Shown here: positions 46,988 through 56,423 of the stretch, one piece after another | Layout: the number at the start of each line of letters is the position of its first letter | Numbering within the stretch: position 1 is the stretch's first letter | Assembly: GCF_900475415.1 (NCBI RefSeq) | Contig: NZ_LS483388.1 | Location: forward strand, 544,001 to 608,000 | Reading direction: 5' to 3' | DNA length: 64,000 nt | From: Streptococcus porcinus | Lineage (GTDB): Bacteria; Bacillota; Bacilli; Lactobacillales; Streptococcaceae | Notes under the pieces: model-generated | The model's database searches: none | What the model saw: only the letters and a program-made list of their open reading frames with translations | What the model was told of the DNA's origin: nothing | Program-made: the position numbers and the translations under genes

Positions 46988-47024
46988 TAAGTGCTTAGAC
47001 GCTTGTTTCTTGGATACTGAAAAT

Positions 47025-47064
47025 AAGGTATGATGTGCTATTGACTAGGGCATCATACCTTTTG
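47025..47064 (+). terminator. Terminator after alaS
   Basis: AAGGTATGATG (47025-47035) / CATCATACCTT (47051-47061), followed by TTTG. Confidence 0.85.
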
Positions 47065-47156
47065 TCATTTTGGAATTGATTCTAATAGCCTCAGGACATC
47101 TTTATTCTGATTTGGAGAGGCCTTGAATAGGTTTTAATGTGTTTAATAGCATAGTA

Positions 47157-47201
47157 AAATCCCTTCAAAAGTTAGGTTATATCTACCTTTTGAAGGGATT
47201 T
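47157..47201 (-). terminator. Terminator of the ClC gene
   Basis: Perfect 15-bp stem AAATCCCTTCAAAAG (47157-47171) and complement (47187-47201), 34 bases after the minus-strand stop. Confidence 0.82.
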
Positions 47202-47234
47202 GATAATATGTTCAGTTGTAGCAGTCAAGTAATC

Positions 47235-48479
47235 TTAGCCTAGAGTTTTCATATTTAATAAAGAAGAACCTATTTTTTGACAAAATAGTGCTGATAAAAT
47301 AGCAATGGCTATAGGAAAAGCATTCCAAAGAGGTTGATTAGTAATTTCAAGTAAGAAAAAGACTGCTGCTACTGGTATATTGTTGATGATTGCTAAGAAA
47401 ATGGCAGCTCCAATGATAATGGCAAATGAAATTGAAATATTTGGTAGGTAGGAATTCCAAGCTTGGGCTGCTAGTAAACCTAGTCCCCCTCCCATCATCA
47501 TGGAAGGAGCTATTCTACCTCCGAAAGCTCCAGCATAAAAAGTGATAAAAACTGCGACAGCCTTTGCGATTAATAGGCCGCTGACATAAGAAAAATTATA
47601 GTTAGCATGGAGAAAATAGAGTAATCCAGCTTTGCCATTCCCTAAAATGTGGGGGAAAAAGATACTAAGAATCGCTACAAATACAAATGAGCCTATGACC
47701 AAATAAAGATAAGTAGGACTTGTTAAATTTCTCTTTGGGATAATCTTAAGCAAGTATTTATAGAAAAAAATAATAATGGCAACTAAGAAACCAAAAAGAG
47801 GAGCCCATAAGAGTAAGTAGCTATTCCAGTGTAAGGGACTTAGTTTGTATTGAATTATATTTCCTGACAACAGTCTAACAGTCCATACAGCTATAAATGA
47901 CGTGATAGTGGCTGATAAAAAATGATGTTTTGACCATTTTAAGAGAACATTCTCCATAATGAAAATAGTTGTTGCTAAGGGAGCATTATAGACGGCACCT
48001 AAGGCAGCTCCAGATGCGCAGGCTAATAGGAGACTTATCTCTTTCTTTTTAAGTCGAAAAAATTGTAACCAACTTGCAGTGAGAGCAACTGAGACTTCGC
48101 GGGAAGCTCCTTCACGTCCTAATGGTGAGCCCATAGAAACAGTCACTAGCTGTAACATTCCATGACAAAAAGATGAGCTTGGGTAGACCTTTTCATTGTC
48201 CTGGACAATTGCCTTAATTGTTTTAAAGGGTTTAAAATATTTTGTCAAAGCTTGCCAACCAAAAGCAGCGATAATTCCTGCAAGAATGACACTGATAGCG
48301 CGACGAATAGGCGCTACTTTTGCAATCTCTGAACTAAATGTACCTGAGTGATAACCAAAACTAATAGCTTGAATGAGGTGGATAAGAATAGTTAATAGAC
48401 TAGCTACGACTCCTGCTGTAATACCAGTTAAGAGAAGCAATCCCAACCACCTGAGCTGTTCTTCTATTGATGTCTTCAT
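47235..48479 (-). CDS. ClC-family chloride channel/antiporter
   Basis: A 414-residue ClC protein with about 12 helices. The selectivity-filter regions are GSPLGREGASREV (variant of GREGP), CASGAALGAVYNAPLA and AGAFGGRIAPSMMMGG (variant of GGxFxP). No C-terminal CBS domains. Chloride/proton exchange for acid resistance is the usual role; fluoride export is another option for variant ClCs, but the signature is not decisive. The ATG has no ribosome binding site and is six bases after an extended -10 (minus strand), suggesting a leaderless mRNA. Confidence 0.9.
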   Translation of the reverse strand: MKTSIEEQLRWLGLLLLTGITAGVVASLLTILIHLIQAISFGYHSGTFSSEIAKVAPIRRAISVILAGIIAAFGWQALTKYFKPFKTIKAIVQDNEKVYPSSSFCHGMLQLVTVSMGSPLGREGASREVSVALTASWLQFFRLKKKEISLLLACASGAALGAVYNAPLATTIFIMENVLLKWSKHHFLSATITSFIAVWTVRLLSGNIIQYKLSPLHWNSYLLLWAPLFGFLVAIIIFFYKYLLKIIPKRNLTSPTYLYLVIGSFVFVAILSIFFPHILGNGKAGLLYFLHANYNFSYVSGLLIAKAVAVFITFYAGAFGGRIAPSMMMGGGLGLLAAQAWNSYLPNISISFAIIIGAAIFLAIINNIPVAAVFFLLEITNQPLWNAFPIAIAILSALFCQKIGSSLLNMKTLG

Positions 48480-48485
48480 AGTATC

Positions 48486-48494
48486 ATTATAACA
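48486..48494 (-). promoter_or_regulatory. Leaderless-type promoter of the ClC gene
   Basis: Minus strand: TGtTATAAT (hexamer 48491-48486), six bases, ATG at 48479. Confidence 0.7.
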
Positions 48495-48568
48495 GAAGCT
48501 ACTAGCCTTTAAAAGATATGTACATCAAGAAGGACAAATAGAAGAGAGAAGTTTTAGAGGAAAGAAAA

Positions 48569-48597
48569 AGGAACTGAGACGATTTATCTTAGTTCAT
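48569..48597 (-). terminator. Terminator of the nrd operon
   Basis: GAACTGAGA (48571-48579) / TCTTAGTTC (48587-48595), one G-U pair. On the minus strand it is followed by CCTTTTTCTTT. Confidence 0.8.
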
Positions 48598-48625
48598 TTT
48601 CTATTATTTCAGTTTTTAATACGGC

Positions 48626-49585
48626 TTAGCGCCCCATGTTATAGTCATCATCTTGCATGGCTTCTACTGATCCTAACAAATAACCGTTTCCGACTTGAGA
48701 AAAGAAGTCATGGTTTGAAGTTCCAGTAGAAATACCATTCATAACGATTGGATTCACGTCATTTGCAGTATCAGGGAAAAGAGGATCTTGGCCTAGATTC
48801 ATAAGGGCCTTGTTAGCGTTGTAACGTAAGAAAGTCATGACTTCATCAGTCCAGCCAACTTGATCATAAAGAGTTTTAGTGTAAGATTCTTCATTTTCAT
48901 AGAGTTGGTAGAGAAGATCATACATCCATTCTCTGAAGGATTCTTGTTCTTCTTCACTTAATTCGTTAAATCCGAGCTGGAATTTATAACCAATGTAGGT
49001 TCCGTGGACGGATTCATCACGAATAATTAACTTGATGATTTCGGCTACATTTGCTAGTTTATTATTTCCTAAATAGTAAAGAGGGGTAAAAAAGCCAGAA
49101 TAAAAGAGAAAAGTTTCTAGGTAAGTTGAGGCAACTTTCTTCTGTAAGGCGTTCCCATTTGCATAGATGTCATTAATGATTTTTGCTTTTTTCTGCAAGA
49201 ATTCATTATTGTTGGTCCATTCAAAAATATCTTCAATTTCTTTTTTGGTATTCAATGTTGAGAAAATTGAAGAGTAGGATTTAGCATGAACAGATTCCAT
49301 AAACTGAATGTTATTTAACACAGCTTCTTCATGAGGAGTTCTAATATCCGCTCGAATAGCCTCAACACCCGTTTCGGATTGCATAGTATCAAGTAAGGTT
49401 AGACCGCCAAAAACTTTACCGACTAAATCTTTTTCTTGATCGGAAAGCTTGCGCCAGTCATCCAAATCGTTTGATAGAGGTATTCGTGTATCGAGCCAGA
49501 ATTGTTCCGTTAATTTTTCCCAGGTCGATTTATCGATTACATCTTCGATTTCATTCCAATTTATTGCTTCATAATAGGTTGTCAT
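48626..49585 (-). CDS. nrdF: Class Ib ribonucleotide reductase, beta subunit
   Basis: Carries the dimanganese/diiron-tyrosyl radical needed to start nucleotide reduction. 319 residues, the usual NrdF length. It starts MTTYYEAINWNEIEDVIDKS; metal-ligand regions are MQSETGVEAIRA, NIQFMESVHAKSYS and RDESVHGTYIGYK. I take the ATG at 49585, about 10 bases after AGGAGA; an in-frame upstream extension to 49615 is unlikely. It follows nrdE after about 130 bases with a hairpin between, so its level may differ from nrdE. nrdI is not in this window. Confidence 0.96.
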   Translation of the reverse strand: MTTYYEAINWNEIEDVIDKSTWEKLTEQFWLDTRIPLSNDLDDWRKLSDQEKDLVGKVFGGLTLLDTMQSETGVEAIRADIRTPHEEAVLNNIQFMESVHAKSYSSIFSTLNTKKEIEDIFEWTNNNEFLQKKAKIINDIYANGNALQKKVASTYLETFLFYSGFFTPLYYLGNNKLANVAEIIKLIIRDESVHGTYIGYKFQLGFNELSEEEQESFREWMYDLLYQLYENEESYTKTLYDQVGWTDEVMTFLRYNANKALMNLGQDPLFPDTANDVNPIVMNGISTGTSNHDFFSQVGNGYLLGSVEAMQDDDYNMGR

Positions 49586-49623
49586 TGTATGGTTTCTCCT
49601 AAAGAGTATTATCATGATATAAA

Positions 49624-49653
49624 CCAGTAATCCATTCTTGAGTAGATTACTGG
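49624..49653 (-). terminator. Intercistronic hairpin between nrdE and nrdF
   Basis: CCAGTAATC (49624-49632) / GATTACTGG (49645-49653), 12-base loop, TTTATAT on the minus strand after it. Weak U-tract, so partial termination or RNA stabilisation. Confidence 0.55.
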
Positions 49654-49717
49654 CAGTTTCATTTTTTAATTGAATGTAATCTATTCATTTAATGATGTTA
49701 GGATTTCCCTTCCATCA

Positions 49718-51877
49718 CTAGATGACACAAGATTCACATTGGTTTGCCCCAACTTCTTCACCATCATCAGTAAAGGTACGAACATAATAGATTGATTTAA
49801 TACCTTTATTAAAGGCATAGTTACGAAGAATAGAAAGATCACGGGTTGTTTGCTTACTTTCTGTTTTCCACTCATAAATCTCTTTTGGCAGTTCACTACG
49901 AAGGAAAAGTGTCAAAGATAAGCCTTGATCAACGTGCTGTGTCGCAGCGGCGTAGACATCGATCACCTTACGCATATCCATATCATAAGCAGAAGTGTAA
50001 TAAGGGATTGTATCGGTTGATAGGCCGTTTGCGGGGTAGTAAATTTTACCAATTTTTTTCTCTTGACGTTCTTCAATCCTTTGGGTTATAGGATGAATAG
50101 AAGCAGAACAGTCATTGATATAGGAGATGGAACCATTAGGGGCAACTGCTAAACGGTTTTGGTGGTAGAGGCCATCTTTTTGAACAGCTTGACGAAGAGC
50201 TTCCCAGTCGGATGCTTGGGGAATAAAGTGGCTTTTGAAGAGCTCTTTAACCAAGTCTGATTTAGGAACAAATTCTCCGGTCACATATTTATCAAAGTAA
50301 GTTCCATCGGCATATTTTGACTTTTCAAAACCGACAAAAGTTGTATGACGCTCACGAGCGATATTATTTGATTCTACCAAGGTCCAGTAATTCATCAACA
50401 TAAAGTAGATGTCAGTAAATTCTACCGACTCTGGGCTGCCATATTCAATGTGATTTTGTGCTAGGAAAGAATGTAGCCCCATAGCCCCAAGTCCAAAGGT
50501 ATGTGCTTGTTGATTACCATTTTTGATTGTTGGCACAGCTTCAATATGAGAAGAATCTGTAACGTAAGTCAAGGCCCTAGTCATAGCTTTAATGGAGCGA
50601 CCAAAATCTGGAGAAGTCATCATATTAAGAATATTAGTTGAACCAAGGTTACATGAAATATCTGTACCTAATTCAAGAAACTCTTGAGCATCGTTAATAA
50701 CACTTGGTTTTTGGACTTGTAAAATCTCTGAACAGAGATTACTCATAATGATTTTTCCGTCAATTGGATTGGTTTTATTTGCTGTGTCAATATTGATGAT
50801 GTACGGGTAACCTGATTCTTGTTGTAATTTTGAAATTTCAGTTTCTAAATCACGAGCACGTAATTTGGTCTTTGTAATCTTAGGATTAGCTACTAATTCG
50901 TCGTATTTTTCAGTAATATCAATGTAATTGAAAGCAATACCGTATTCACGTTCAATGTCATATGGGCTAAACAAGTACATATCGTCATTGTTGCGAGCCA
51001 ATTCATAAAATTTATCAGGAACAGTTAATCCAAGAGATAAGGTTTTAACTCGAACTTTTTCGTCAGCATTTTCTTTTTTAGTTGATAGAAAAGCGATGAT
51101 ATCTGGATGGAAAATATTGAGGTAGACAACGCCAGCTCCCTGTCTCTGACCTAATTGGTTGGAGTATGAAAAGCTATCTTCAAACAGTTTCATAACAGGC
51201 ACAACACCAGAAGCAGCACCTGCATAGCCTTTAATAGGAGCACCAGCCTCGCGAAGGTTTGATAAACTAATACCTACACCACCCCCGATTCGAGATAATT
51301 GCAAAGCTGAATTGATAGAACGACCAATTGAATTCATGTCATCAGTAACTTGAATGAGAAAACAAGAAACCAATTCTCCACGACGACTACGCCCAGCATT
51401 CAAAAAAGAAGGAGTTGCTGGCTGATATCGTTGATTAATCATTTCAATTGCTAAATCTTTTGCTAGTTCTTCATTGCCGTCAGCATAGTAGAGGGCATTG
51501 AACATTACGCGATCTTCAATGCTTTCTAGGTAAAGGTCACCATCATTTGTTTTCAAAGCATACTGTTGGTAGAATTTATAGGCGGCCATAAAAGATTTAA
51601 AGCGAAAATTTTCTGATTTTAGGATGGCAGCTAACTCTTCAATAAATTCTGGCCGGTATTTTTGAATAAATGCAGTTTCAATATAGTCATTTTCTATTAA
51701 GAATGTAACCTTATCAGTAATAGATGAAAATTGTTTTGTATTTGGTAACACATTCTCTTTAAAAAAAGCTTTTAGAGCTTCTTTGTCTTTGTTTAAGGGA
51801 ATTGTCCCATTAACGGGACGGTTAATTTCGTTATTTAGGCGAAAATAAGAAATATCGCCAATATCTTTAAGACTCAT
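49718..51877 (-). CDS. nrdE: Class Ib ribonucleotide reductase, alpha subunit
   Basis: Catalytic subunit that reduces ribonucleoside diphosphates to deoxy forms. 719 residues. Active-site region LVSCFLIQVTDDMNSIGRS, then SNLCSEILQ and CNLGSTNIL, the radical loop with SISYINDCSASIHP, and the C-terminal redox pair CESCVI reduced by NrdH. No N-terminal ATP-cone overall-activity domain, as normal for class Ib. AAGGAAG precedes the ATG. Second gene of nrdH-nrdE-nrdF. Confidence 0.97.
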   Translation of the reverse strand: MSLKDIGDISYFRLNNEINRPVNGTIPLNKDKEALKAFFKENVLPNTKQFSSITDKVTFLIENDYIETAFIQKYRPEFIEELAAILKSENFRFKSFMAAYKFYQQYALKTNDGDLYLESIEDRVMFNALYYADGNEELAKDLAIEMINQRYQPATPSFLNAGRSRRGELVSCFLIQVTDDMNSIGRSINSALQLSRIGGGVGISLSNLREAGAPIKGYAGAASGVVPVMKLFEDSFSYSNQLGQRQGAGVVYLNIFHPDIIAFLSTKKENADEKVRVKTLSLGLTVPDKFYELARNNDDMYLFSPYDIEREYGIAFNYIDITEKYDELVANPKITKTKLRARDLETEISKLQQESGYPYIINIDTANKTNPIDGKIIMSNLCSEILQVQKPSVINDAQEFLELGTDISCNLGSTNILNMMTSPDFGRSIKAMTRALTYVTDSSHIEAVPTIKNGNQQAHTFGLGAMGLHSFLAQNHIEYGSPESVEFTDIYFMLMNYWTLVESNNIARERHTTFVGFEKSKYADGTYFDKYVTGEFVPKSDLVKELFKSHFIPQASDWEALRQAVQKDGLYHQNRLAVAPNGSISYINDCSASIHPITQRIEERQEKKIGKIYYPANGLSTDTIPYYTSAYDMDMRKVIDVYAAATQHVDQGLSLTLFLRSELPKEIYEWKTESKQTTRDLSILRNYAFNKGIKSIYYVRTFTDDGEEVGANQCESCVI

Positions 51878-51896
51878 AAAAAAACTTCCTTACTAC

Positions 51897-52115
51897 TTAA
51901 ATAATTTCTTTTAATTTTGCGGGCTGGAATCCTGAGAAAACCATCTGATCACTCTCGATAACAGGAGCAGCAGTAAATCCTAAACTTTTAACATACTCAA
52001 TTTTTTCAGGGTGTTCATCAATGTTAATTTCTTGGAAATTTGCTCCGTTTTGTTCTAAGAATTTTTTTGTCATTTTACATTGCATACAGTTATTTTTTGA
52101 ATAAAGTGTAATCAT
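51897..52115 (-). CDS. nrdH: NrdH-redoxin
   Basis: Glutaredoxin-like electron donor to NrdE with thioredoxin-like redox properties. 72 residues, starting MITLYSKNNCMQCKMTKKFL: the redox motif is CMQC. The C-terminal FSGFQPAKL is the NrdH signature. The ATG at 52115 has AAAGGAG upstream; a longer frame to 52142 has no such site. First gene of the operon; nrdE starts 19 bases after its stop. Two NrdR boxes lie upstream. Confidence 0.95.
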   Translation of the reverse strand: MITLYSKNNCMQCKMTKKFLEQNGANFQEINIDEHPEKIEYVKSLGFTAAPVIESDQMVFSGFQPAKLKEII

Positions 52116-52151
52116 AAATAATTTCTCCTTTGGTTTTTTCAATACTCTAAT

Positions 52152-52180
52152 AGCATATAAAAATTGTATTTAAAAAGCAA
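52152..52180 (-). promoter_or_regulatory. Promoter of nrdHEF
   Basis: Minus strand: TTGCTT (52180-52175), a 17-bp spacer and TATGCT (52157-52152). Confidence 0.55.
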
Positions 52181-52198
52181 GATTTTTCTCTTAAAAAA

Positions 52199-52246
52199 AC
52201 ACAATATTTTGGGGTTGTTGTTTACCTACGTCACTATATATTGTGT
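52199..52246 (-). promoter_or_regulatory. Pair of NrdR boxes upstream of nrdH
   Basis: ACACAATATTTTGGGG (52199-52214) and TCACTATATATTGTGT (52231-52246) fit the NrdR consensus acaCwAtATaTwGtgt. Their start-to-start distance is 32 bases, about three helix turns, as known for NrdR operators. Repression of nrdHEF by NrdR when dATP is high is expected. Confidence 0.8.
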
Positions 52247-52249
52247 GAG

Positions 52250-52585
52250 CATTGACCTAGACTAGTGCTTAAGAAGATGGAAGGAACACTTTTTCCTCAG
52301 ATAGTGGAAAAAGTACTTGGCACAATCTGTTTCTACTGAGCTATGACTATAGCAATCATTTAAAAATGATTAGCTGAGGAAACAAAGTGTAGAAAATGTA
52401 TTTAGGGAAAACGAGATATACAGAAAATTTCATGAAAGTTTACCATTGAAGTGTAGAAAGTTTGAGGTTAGAGATGAAGATGAGAAGGAAAATTTCTAAT
52501 AGAGATAAGCATTTAAGGCAGATTGGAGGTATATGAAAATTTTAGGAAAACTTTTAGAGCTTTTTTCTTGTTAGAAGATTTAATC
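52250..52585. other. Non-coding gap between nrdH control region and ptsH promoter
   Basis: AT-rich, no credible gene. It has one 9-bp inverted repeat, ACTTTTTCC (52288-52296) / GGAAAAAGT (52306-52314), without a U-tract on the plus strand. Confidence 0.45.
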
Positions 52586-52614
52586 TTGAAAATAAAAAGA
52601 CAATATGCTATAAT
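52586..52614 (+). promoter_or_regulatory. Strong promoter of ptsHI
   Basis: TTGAAA (52586-52591), a 17-bp spacer and TGcTATAAT (hexamer 52609-52614). Confidence 0.82.
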
Positions 52615-52680
52615 CTGTTATTGTAAGGGTTACCATGTGGCGACTCGAAAATACACAACTATTAAAAGGAGAACCATACT

Positions 52681-52944
52681 ATGGCTTCAAAAGATTTTCA
52701 CATTGTTGCGGAAACAGGAATTCACGCACGTCCAGCAACATTACTAGTTCAAACAGCTAGCAAATTTGCATCAGACATCACTTTAGACTATAAAGGTAAA
52801 GCTGTTAACTTAAAATCAATCATGGGCGTAATGAGCCTTGGTGTTGGTCAAGGAGCTGATGTTACAATCACTGCTGAAGGTGCTGACGCTGATGATGCTA
52901 TCGCAGCTATCGAAGACACAATGACAAAAGAAGGATTGGCATAA
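52681..52944 (+). CDS. ptsH: Phosphocarrier protein HPr
   Basis: The small phosphocarrier of the sugar phosphotransferase system and CcpA co-regulator. 87 residues. The catalytic His15 is in TGIHARPAT and the regulatory Ser46 (HPr kinase site) in [19 protein letters not shown] lies before the ATG. Codon bias is extreme, as for one of the most abundant proteins. ptsI begins four bases after its stop. Ser46-phosphorylated HPr with CcpA would act on the cre-like site before aphA in this window. Confidence 0.98.
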   Translation: MASKDFHIVAETGIHARPATLLVQTASKFASDITLDYKGKAVNLKSIMGVMSLGVGQGADVTITAEGADADDAIAAIEDTMTKEGLA

Positions 52945-52948
52945 GATT

Positions 52949-54682
52949 ATGACAGAAATGCTTAATGGAATCGCAGCTTCAGATGGTGTTGCCGTTGCCA
53001 AAGCATATCTACTCGTTCAACCGGATTTGTCGTTTGAGACTATTACAGTCCAAGATACAAACGCAGAAGAAGCTCGCCTTGATGTAGCATTACAAGCTTC
53101 ACAAGACGAGCTTTCTGTTATTCGTGAGAAAGCAGTAGAGAGCTTAGGAGAAGAAGCAGCATCAGTTTTCGATGCCCATTTAATGGTTTTAGCTGATCCT
53201 GAAATGATTAGCCAGATTAAAGAGACCATTCGTGCAAAACAAACCAATGCAGAAACTGGACTAAAAGAAGTAACGGATATGTTTATCACAATCTTTGAAG
53301 GGATGGAAGATAATCCATACATGCAAGAACGTGCTGCTGATATTCGTGACGTTGCCAAACGCGTATTGGCACATCTTTTAGGTGTTAAATTACCAAATCC
53401 TGCTACAATTGATGAAGAGTCAATCGTTATTGCACATGATTTGACTCCTTCTGATACAGCACAATTAAACAAGCAGTTTGTTAAAGCTTTTGTTACTAAT
53501 ATTGGTGGACGTACTAGTCACTCTGCTATTATGGCACGTACCCTTGAAATTGCTGCTGTTTTAGGAACAAACGATATTACACAACGTGTTAAAGACGGTG
53601 ATATTGTTGCTGTTAACGGGATTACTGGTGAAGTTATCATCAATCCTAGCCAAGACCAGATTGTTGCCTTCAAAGAAGCAGGCGCTGCGTATGCTAAACA
53701 AAAAGCTGAGTGGGCATTGTTAAAAGATGCTGAAACTGTTACTGCTGATGGTCAGCATTTTGAACTTGCAGCAAACATTGGTACTCCAAAAGATGTTGAA
53801 GGTGTCAATGATAATGGTGCTGAAGCAGTTGGTCTTTACCGTACAGAGTTCCTATATATGGATTCACAAGACTTCCCAACTGAAGATGAGCAATATGAAG
53901 CCTACAAAGCTGTTTTAGAAGGTATGAACGGCAAGCCAGTTGTTGTCCGTACAATGGACATCGGTGGGGATAAGGAATTACCGTATTTTGATCTTCCAAA
54001 AGAAATGAACCCATTCTTAGGTTATCGTGCCCTTCGTATCTCAATTTCTGAAACAGGAGATGCTATGTTCCGTACGCAGATTCGTGCTTTGTTACGCGCT
54101 TCTGTTCACGGTCAACTGCGTATCATGTTCCCAATGGTTGCACTGCTTAAAGAATTCCGTGCAGCGAAAGCCGTCTTTGAGGAAGAAAAAGCGAAGCTTA
54201 CAGCTGAAGGAATTGCGGTTTCAGAAGATATTCAAGTTGGTATTATGATTGAGATACCAGCAGCAGCAATGTTGGCAGACCAATTTGCAAAAGAAGTTGA
54301 TTTCTTCTCGATTGGAACCAACGATTTGATTCAATATACAATGGCTGCTGATCGTATGAATGAACAAGTTTCATATCTTTATCAACCTTATAACCCATCA
54401 ATCCTACGTCTAATTAACAACGTGATTAAAGCAGCTCACGCTGAAGGTAAATGGGCTGGTATGTGTGGTGAAATGGCTGGTGATCAACAGGCTGTTCCAT
54501 TACTTGTAGGAATGGGCTTAGATGAGTTCTCAATGTCTGCTACATCTGTATTACGCACACGAAGCTTAATGAAAACTCTTGATACTGCCAAGATGCGCGA
54601 ATATGCGCAACGTGCATTGACAGAATGTTCTACAGCTGAAGAAGTACTTGAATTAGCCAAAGTTTACTTACCAGAAAATTAA
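52949..54682 (+). CDS. ptsI: Phosphoenolpyruvate-protein phosphotransferase (Enzyme I)
   Basis: Transfers phosphate from PEP to HPr. 577 residues. The phosphorylated His lies in [13 protein letters not shown]. The PEP-binding barrel has [23 protein letters not shown] and [16 protein letters not shown], with the catalytic Cys in GMCGEMAGD. Co-transcribed with ptsH (four-base gap). Highly optimised codons. A strong terminator follows. Confidence 0.98.
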   Translation: MTEMLNGIAASDGVAVAKAYLLVQPDLSFETITVQDTNAEEARLDVALQASQDELSVIREKAVESLGEEAASVFDAHLMVLADPEMISQIKETIRAKQTNAETGLKEVTDMFITIFEGMEDNPYMQERAADIRDVAKRVLAHLLGVKLPNPATIDEESIVIAHDLTPSDTAQLNKQFVKAFVTNIGGRTSHSAIMARTLEIAAVLGTNDITQRVKDGDIVAVNGITGEVIINPSQDQIVAFKEAGAAYAKQKAEWALLKDAETVTADGQHFELAANIGTPKDVEGVNDNGAEAVGLYRTEFLYMDSQDFPTEDEQYEAYKAVLEGMNGKPVVVRTMDIGGDKELPYFDLPKEMNPFLGYRALRISISETGDAMFRTQIRALLRASVHGQLRIMFPMVALLKEFRAAKAVFEEEKAKLTAEGIAVSEDIQVGIMIEIPAAAMLADQFAKEVDFFSIGTNDLIQYTMAADRMNEQVSYLYQPYNPSILRLINNVIKAAHAEGKWAGMCGEMAGDQQAVPLLVGMGLDEFSMSATSVLRTRSLMKTLDTAKMREYAQRALTECSTAEEVLELAKVYLPEN

Positions 54683-54687
54683 TCTAC

Positions 54688-54713
54688 GAAGTTGGGGAAC
54701 CAACTTCTTTTTG
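54688..54713 (+). terminator. Terminator after ptsI
   Basis: GAAGTTGG (54688-54695), GGAA tetraloop, CCAACTTC (54700-54707), then T5. Confidence 0.93.
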
Positions 54714-54775
54714 TTAATAAAATATTTTGAGGCTTCAAATTGTTTTAATATTCTGAAAATAATTATATCAGATGT

Positions 54776-54803
54776 TTGAATTATCCTGAAAAAGTGTTAG
54801 AAT
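54776..54803 (+). promoter_or_regulatory. Promoter of gapN
   Basis: TTGAAT (54776-54781), a 16-bp spacer and TGtTAGAAT (hexamer 54798-54803). Confidence 0.6.
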
Positions 54804-54834
54804 AGTTGTATTATCTAAAAAGGAGATAAGTAAT

Positions 54835-56262
54835 TTGACTAAACAGTATAAAAATCTTGTTAACGGTGAATGGAAACTTTCTGAAAATGATATCAAGATT
54901 TACGCACCAGCAACTGGAGAAGAATTAGGTTCTGTTCCAGCTATGTCAACTGATGAAGTAGACTTTGTCTATGATTCAGCGAAAAAAGCCTTTCCAGCTT
55001 GGCGTAGTTTATCCTATGTAGAACGCGCAGCAATTCTACATAAAGCGGCAGATATTTTAATTAGAGATGCAGAAAAGATTGGTGCTATTCTTTCTAAAGA
55101 GGTGGCAAAAGGTCATAAAGCAGCTGTAAGTGAAGTTGTTCGTACGGCTGAAATTATCAACTATGCTGCGGAAGAAGGTATCCGTATGGAAGGGGAAGTG
55201 CTTGAAGGCGGTAGTTTTGAAGCATCAAGTAAGAAAAAAATTGCCATCGTTCGACACGAACCTGTAGGTCTAGTCTTAGCTATCTCACCATTTAACTATC
55301 CCATTAATTTAGCAGGCTCAAAAATCGCTCCTGCTTTAATTGCTGGTAATGTTGTCGCCCTCAAACCGCCAACACAAGGCTCTATCTCTGGTTTACTATT
55401 AGCAGAAGTTTTTGCTGAGGCTGGAGTACCGGCAGGTGTCTTTAATACTATCACAGGTCGTGGTTCTATTATTGGGGACTACATTGTTGAGCACGAAGCG
55501 GTTAACTTTATTAATTTCACAGGTTCGACACCTGTTGGGGAACATATCGGTCAATTAGCTGGTATGCGCCCAATTATGCTTGAACTTGGTGGTAAAGACT
55601 CAGCTATCGTTTTAGAAGATGCTGATTTAGCTCTTGCGGCTAAAAATATTGTTGCCGGTGCTTTTGGTTATTCTGGACAACGTTGTACAGCCGTTAAACG
55701 TGTGTTGGTTATGGATAGCGTTGCAGATGAGCTAGAAAAACATGTTTGTGATTTAGTTTCTAATTTAAGCATTGGTATGCCAGCTGATGATGCTGACATC
55801 ACTCCTTTGATTGATACTAAGGCTGCAGATTTTGTTGAAGGTTTAATTGAAGATGCTAACTCAAAAGGAGCAAAAGCTTTAACAGAGATCAAACGTGAGG
55901 GCAATCTTCTTTCACCAGTAGTGTTTGATCATGTTACAACAGATATGCGTTTAGCATGGGAGGAACCGTTTGGACCAGTTTTACCATTTATTCGTGTGAA
56001 GTCTGTTGAAGAAGCTATTGAGATTTCAAATGCTTCTGAATATGGTTTACAAGCTTCAGTATTCACTAATAACTTTCCACAAGCCTTTGCAATTGCAGAA
56101 CAACTAGAAGTGGGTACTGTTCACCTTAATAATAAAACGCAACGTGGAACTGATAATTTCCCATTCCTAGGTGCTAAAAAATCAGGTGCAGGAGTACAAG
56201 GGGTTAAATACTCAATTGATGCAATGACAAACTTAAAATCAATTGTTTTTGACATTGCATAA
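54835..56262 (+). CDS. gapN: NADP-dependent non-phosphorylating glyceraldehyde-3-phosphate dehydrogenase
   Basis: Oxidises glyceraldehyde-3-P directly to 3-phosphoglycerate, making NADPH; the main NADPH source in streptococci that lack the oxidative pentose phosphate path. 475 residues, the same length as S. mutans GapN. Catalytic Cys is in YSGQRCTAVKR, general-base Glu in MLELGGKDSA, and oxyanion Asn in SPFNYP. Starts with TTG (54835), AAAGGAG about ten bases upstream. Monocistronic with a clear promoter and terminator. Confidence 0.97.
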   Translation: MTKQYKNLVNGEWKLSENDIKIYAPATGEELGSVPAMSTDEVDFVYDSAKKAFPAWRSLSYVERAAILHKAADILIRDAEKIGAILSKEVAKGHKAAVSEVVRTAEIINYAAEEGIRMEGEVLEGGSFEASSKKKIAIVRHEPVGLVLAISPFNYPINLAGSKIAPALIAGNVVALKPPTQGSISGLLLAEVFAEAGVPAGVFNTITGRGSIIGDYIVEHEAVNFINFTGSTPVGEHIGQLAGMRPIMLELGGKDSAIVLEDADLALAAKNIVAGAFGYSGQRCTAVKRVLVMDSVADELEKHVCDLVSNLSIGMPADDADITPLIDTKAADFVEGLIEDANSKGAKALTEIKREGNLLSPVVFDHVTTDMRLAWEEPFGPVLPFIRVKSVEEAIEISNASEYGLQASVFTNNFPQAFAIAEQLEVGTVHLNNKTQRGTDNFPFLGAKKSGAGVQGVKYSIDAMTNLKSIVFDIA

Positions 56263-56281
56263 TCAAGATAGAGTTCTCATG

Positions 56282-56314
56282 AACAAGTTTTCTTAGAAAA
56301 CTTGTTTTTATTTA
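56282..56314 (+). terminator. Terminator after gapN
   Basis: AACAAGTTTTC (56282-56292) / GAAAACTTGTT (56296-56306), TTA loop, then TTTATTT. Confidence 0.9.
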
Positions 56315-56423
56315 ATAATAATTTATCAGTTAATTTAATTGATTTTCCTGAATAATGCCACATTTTTTCCATTTATTTCTCTTATCTATTGTGTTAAAAT
56401 ATCAAAGTAGTTAAGGAGAAAAT

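Noticed and set aside
52288..52314. Nine-bp inverted repeat as a terminator
   Set aside because: No U-tract on the plus strand and no gene ending nearby; recorded only as part of the gap.
52523..52747. Open frame across the ptsH promoter and start
   Set aside because: It runs through the TTGAAA/TATAAT promoter and overlaps ptsH in another frame; no ribosome binding site.
53017..53472. Minus-strand open frame inside ptsI
   Set aside because: Antisense shadow of a highly expressed, codon-biased gene; no start signals.
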